Origin: Amblyornis subalaris
Taxonomy: Eukaryota; Chordata; Aves; Passeriformes; Ptilonorhynchidae
Length of the DNA: 64,000 nucleotides
Reading direction: 5' to 3'
Assembly (NCBI GenBank): GCA_018881555.1
Contig: JACAXG010000028.1
Span: 2,221,143-2,285,142 of the forward strand
Part shown: one piece after another, positions 60,831-64,000 of the stretch
Layout of the letters: each line of letters begins with the position of its first letter
Position numbering within the stretch: the stretch's first letter is position 1
Notes under the pieces: model-generated
The model's database searches: none
Told to the model about the DNA's origin: nothing
Seen by the model: only the letters and a program-made list of their open reading frames with translations
Program-made: the position numbers and the translations under genes

Positions 60831-63049
60831 ATTTGATGCAGTGACACCTTAACTCTGCCTAATTATTTCTTCCTACGTAAAATAGTGAAGCTTTTACTGT
60901 AAAAGCATCCAGCCAAATCTTGTTCTTTCCACTCACTGGAACAATACAGGAGCTTTCTTGGCAGAAACTCCGCAGAGTAATTTAGAAATGAGCTACAAAG
61001 GGGTAGGAAAAGTGGTTTTTATCTCACCAGCTGCATCTGCTGACCCGGGACAGACAGACAGAGCTGGCTGAGCTGAAGGGAGGCTCTGTTTTCCTGCTCT
61101 GAGTTCAGACTGAACTCCCTGGGAAGCCAGGCTCTCTCTTCCCTCACTGTTGGGGCTTCCTCTGTTCATCAAAGGAAGATCCGCAGGATTCCAGTGTGCT
61201 CTGCTGCCAGGACCTCCAGTGCTGCTCAGGACCCTGCTTCTGGGCANGGAGCTGTTCTGGGGTCAGGACTGAGGGGACAGGCAGGAGGCTTGAGTACTTG
61301 GAGGGCAGCTGGAAGCAGAGCCCACAGCAGCACTGGTCTGCAAGAGAGCCTTAAACTCTGCAGCAGTCCATTGCTATCAGGCCTAAATCCATGCAGAAAG
61401 TCAGGAGAATTTGGGTTGCATTTCCNTGAACCCCTCACTCCTACCATTAACAGCTGACACCTAAAAATACACACCCATGGGCTAAAAAAACGGGATTAGG
61501 AAGCTTTGGAATGCAATCACTGAGCCAAGGCACGGCAGCAGCCTGGGCAGCCAGCTTGGAATGGCAACAGCAGTGGGAAGCAGCTGTGCAGGACACAGGG
61601 AACAGGTTAAACCTTGCTGGTGGCATCAGCCAGGACCAGCTTTAGGAGTCTCATCCCGGTCAATGCTCAGCTGAGCCCTGTAAATGGTACAAGCTCAGTG
61701 TCCAGACAGCTCCTACACTGCAGCCATGCACGCTGTGGGTCTAGGGCTTTGGAAGAGGAGCAGGAAGACCTTCCAGGATGGAATCTGACCACCACCAAGC
61801 TCTCCATGCAGCAAGGGGGATGCCNTGGGTGGTTCCCAGGAAGGCCACCACAGCTGGAGGGTCACTTCAGACCTTACAATGGGAAAGGAGACAAAACAGA
61901 GCTGACACCAGAGAACCAGTGGAGACAGGGAAGGTTTATTCTCATCACTAACACCCGGGAAGTGGTTTGGAGGAACAAAGTAATCTTCAGACTGGGAGGA
62001 AAAGCAGGTTTTTTCCTCCCATAAACAAGATGATAGCTGTAAAGAAAACTAAACCACAACAGCTGCTCACAGTGAAGTCCACAGGATTTCTCCAGCTCCA
62101 CCCGCGTGCAAAACCAGCTCTTCCCATTAAGTATAAGAATAAATTCCTTTGCCCTGGGACTAGAGCCAGACCAAACCCTACTAGCAGCCACTGAAAGGAA
62201 AAAAAAAATACCCAAACAAAATATATCTTCTTAATAAAAAGCATAAACTGCTTCAGTTCTTGCAAGTACTCTGCTCACAACATCATTCCTGCCCTGCTTC
62301 CCCACCCCANACTGTGGGGCTCCAGGGAAAAGGTAACTCAAGACAGCAGCAATACACGTGTGAAAAGGTGACCAGACAGACTGGGAGGGNACAAAGTACC
62401 TGCAGACAGACACTGCCAGCCACCCACCCACCAGGGAGGGGACACAGCCCTGCTGCAGCCTCCAAGGGACTGATACCAGGAGCTTCCCCAGAGCCAGCAG
62501 CTCTTTTTCAGGACATCTTCCAGCAAAACACTGCATGGGACAAGGGCCCCTTCCTCGGGGCAATGCTGACACTGTCAGAACAAAGAGGTAGGGCTGAGCT
62601 CACCCCTTCTGGCATCTGAAAGGGTGTCCCAGGAATAAACCTCCAGCCCCATTTGCTATGGCTGTACCATCAAGCGCCCAGACAACCACCTGGGTCATCC
62701 ATGGGGCTTATTTTGGATTAGCAATATCCTACAGGTAGGTGAGGCTCCCACCCTGTCCCAAGTGCTGGCACCACGTTGGGTGCTGGTGAAAGGACCCACC
62801 CAGGACACTGCACCTGAGGGGTCTGCAGGACACAGCAGCAGGAAGGAGCTGCTCCCCTCCAGCTCCAGCTGGTCTCGGAGCACGAGGGGAGCCTGACAGC
62901 TGGGACAGGCAGAGGACACTGGGAACCAGAGAACAACCATGCTTCACTTGGCTCCCAGCAGACAGGACACCTGTGGGTACTCCAGGTGTGGGCTGCCCTC
63001 GCCCCGGGTTCGGCAGAGCCTCCCAGCCAAAGGCTCCATCCGCCAGCAC
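60831..63049. other. Region between the TOP3A and MIEF2 3' ends
   Basis: About 2.2 kb between two convergent genes. I recognise no exon, RNA gene or CR1 copy. Minus-strand tttatt at about 61937 could be a more distal MIEF2 polyadenylation signal (AATAAA on that strand). Small open frames on both strands look random. Confidence 0.4.
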
Positions 63050-63069
63050 CCACCTCTGCTCAGGCACGT

Positions 63070-63075
63070 TTTATT
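63070..63075 (-). terminator. Candidate polyadenylation signal of MIEF2
   Basis: The plus strand reads tttatt (AATAAA on the gene strand), about 145 bases past the MIEF2 stop codon at 63220. A run of T at about 63089-63098 lies between the stop and the signal. Confidence 0.5.
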
Positions 63076-63219
63076 CACACAGGAAACATTTTTTTTTTCA
63101 TAAAGTGCAAGAACTTTGCCTCTTACTGACTAGCCAAGCTAGAAGCATCACAGCCCTCAGAGCGGGGAGCAGCAGGCAGGGGAGGAACACCCCACGTTCA
63201 GGAGCTCCCGACGCACCAG

Positions 63220-64000
63220 TCACTTCAGCAGGACCTCTGGCTCAGACATGGCCCTGTACAGCACAAAGCCCATCTCATCGATTTCCTCTTCCAACAGCCC
63301 GGAGAACAGGTTGATTTTGGGGTTGAAATAAGAAGGCAGAACCCCTTTCTCCAGGTAGGCCACCAGCTCCTCAAGCACCTGCTGGAACCTGTCAGCAAGG
63401 CTTTCTTCCGCCCAGTCCGAAGCAGTGTCACTGAGGTGCAGGATGACGTGGGTCACGGGGCTGCCCCCCAGTTTGTGCAGGCTGGGGTGGCTCCGGCAGA
63501 CGCCGCTCAGGATGCGGAGGCAGAGCTGCCGAGCCCCGGAGTCGCCAGCATCCAGCTCCTTCACCTTCGAGACCTCTGCCCTGTAAAAGCTCTCAAGCCA
63601 GAGGTTTTCCACCAGTCCTTCAGGAGGAACGGCCAGAAGAACCTTGTCCTCCATTTCCACCACGGGGAAGAGGGTGATGCTCAGCTCAACCTGATCGTGT
63701 TTGACTTCCAGCTTCAGCTCCCGGGAGGCCACCACGGGGTGGATGACACACGCCAGCAGGCTGCCGATGGCAGGCCAGTTGATGGAGGCCACCAGCAGCT
63801 TGTGCAGGGTCTCGTTGAGCACGTTGGAGGAGAGGTACCGGCCCACGATGAACTTGTCCCAGGGGCTGCACCCACGAGGGAAATACCCCAGATCGATCCT
63901 CTTGATCATCCAGTACTGGGGGTTCCTCACCACGGTGTCCTCTCCCGAGATGAGGCTCCAGAGCCCGGCGTCGAGGACCACGGGCAGCATGAGGTGGATG
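63220..64000 (-). CDS. MIEF2: Mitochondrial dynamics protein MiD49, C-terminal part (cut by window edge)
   Basis: Outer-membrane receptor that recruits DRP1 to mitochondria and regulates fission. Only the C-terminal 259-260 residues are in the window. The frame is open to the right edge, so the TM anchor and N-terminal half lie beyond it. The stop codon is TGA at 63220-63222. The text matches the nucleotidyltransferase-like cytosolic fold of MID49/MID51: CSPWDKFIVGRYLSSNVLNE, SINWPAIGSLLACVIHP, NLWLESFYRAEVSK, and FNPKINLFSGLLEEEIDEMG near the C-terminus. WPAIGSLL and the FNP-NLFS-EEEID pattern match MIEF2 as I remember it, and location beside TOP3A agrees with mammalian order. MIEF1 (MiD51) is the alternative paralog, but synteny argues against it. 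Confidence 0.93.
   Translation of the reverse strand, partial: IHLMLPVVLDAGLWSLISGEDTVVRNPQYWMIKRIDLGYFPRGCSPWDKFIVGRYLSSNVLNETLHKLLVASINWPAIGSLLACVIHPVVASRELKLEVKHDQVELSITLFPVVEMEDKVLLAVPPEGLVENLWLESFYRAEVSKVKELDAGDSGARQLCLRILSGVCRSHPSLHKLGGSPVTHVILHLSDTASDWAEESLADRFQQVLEELVAYLEKGVLPSYFNPKINLFSGLLEEEIDEMGFVLYRAMSEPEVLLK

Overview
This is a 64 kb piece of vertebrate nuclear DNA, almost certainly from a bird. The genes have many short exons with GT-AG introns and CpG-island promoters. The dominant repeats are truncated CR1 LINE fragments, the typical avian interspersed repeat. The proteins read closely like vertebrate PRPSAP2, SHMT1, SMCR8, TOP3A and MIEF2. In mammals these genes and SLC5A10 lie on the segment homologous to human 17p11.2, the Smith-Magenis region. 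Isolated single N characters are scattered throughout and look like ambiguous or masked positions, not assembly gaps.

Layout from left to right. Positions 3926-6999 (minus) hold the first five exons of SLC5A10, the sodium/mannose cotransporter SGLT5. They appear broken, with a 1-nt frameshift in exon 1 and two splice acceptors lacking AG. Positions 8.9-24.35 kb (minus) hold complete PRPSAP2 with ten coding exons (369 aa) and a CpG-island promoter. Positions 24.5-31.0 kb are intergenic. Positions 31527-32612 (minus) hold an intronless coding exon for a chemerin/formyl-peptide-receptor-like GPCR. Positions 33.9-40.1 kb (plus) hold complete SHMT1 (11 coding exons, 482 aa) with an island promoter carrying a duplicated CCAAT module. 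Positions 44231-49064 (minus) hold complete SMCR8 in two coding exons (932 aa). Positions 49936-60104 (plus) hold complete TOP3A in 19 coding exons (1015 aa), head-to-head with SMCR8 across a shared promoter. Positions 63220-64000 (minus) hold the C-terminal part of MIEF2, cut by the window edge.

These genes are linked by ancestry of the chromosome segment, not by a shared pathway. PRPSAP2 modulates PRPP synthesis and SHMT1 supplies one-carbon units, both feeding nucleotide synthesis. TOP3A resolves DNA in nucleus and mitochondrion, MIEF2 acts in mitochondrial fission, and SMCR8 acts in autophagy and lysosome control.

I found no new enzyme system, CRISPR array or prokaryotic-type cassette, and none is expected here. 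The observations most worth checking are the apparent unitary loss of SLC5A10, an in-frame 30-bp minisatellite abutting a TOP3A splice donor, the regulatory motifs of the SMCR8-TOP3A promoter, and a possible short uORF in SHMT1 that would stop just after the first splice junction. Exon boundaries were read by eye from reading frame, splice consensus and remembered family sequence. For the four complete genes the exon lengths sum to intact reading frames.
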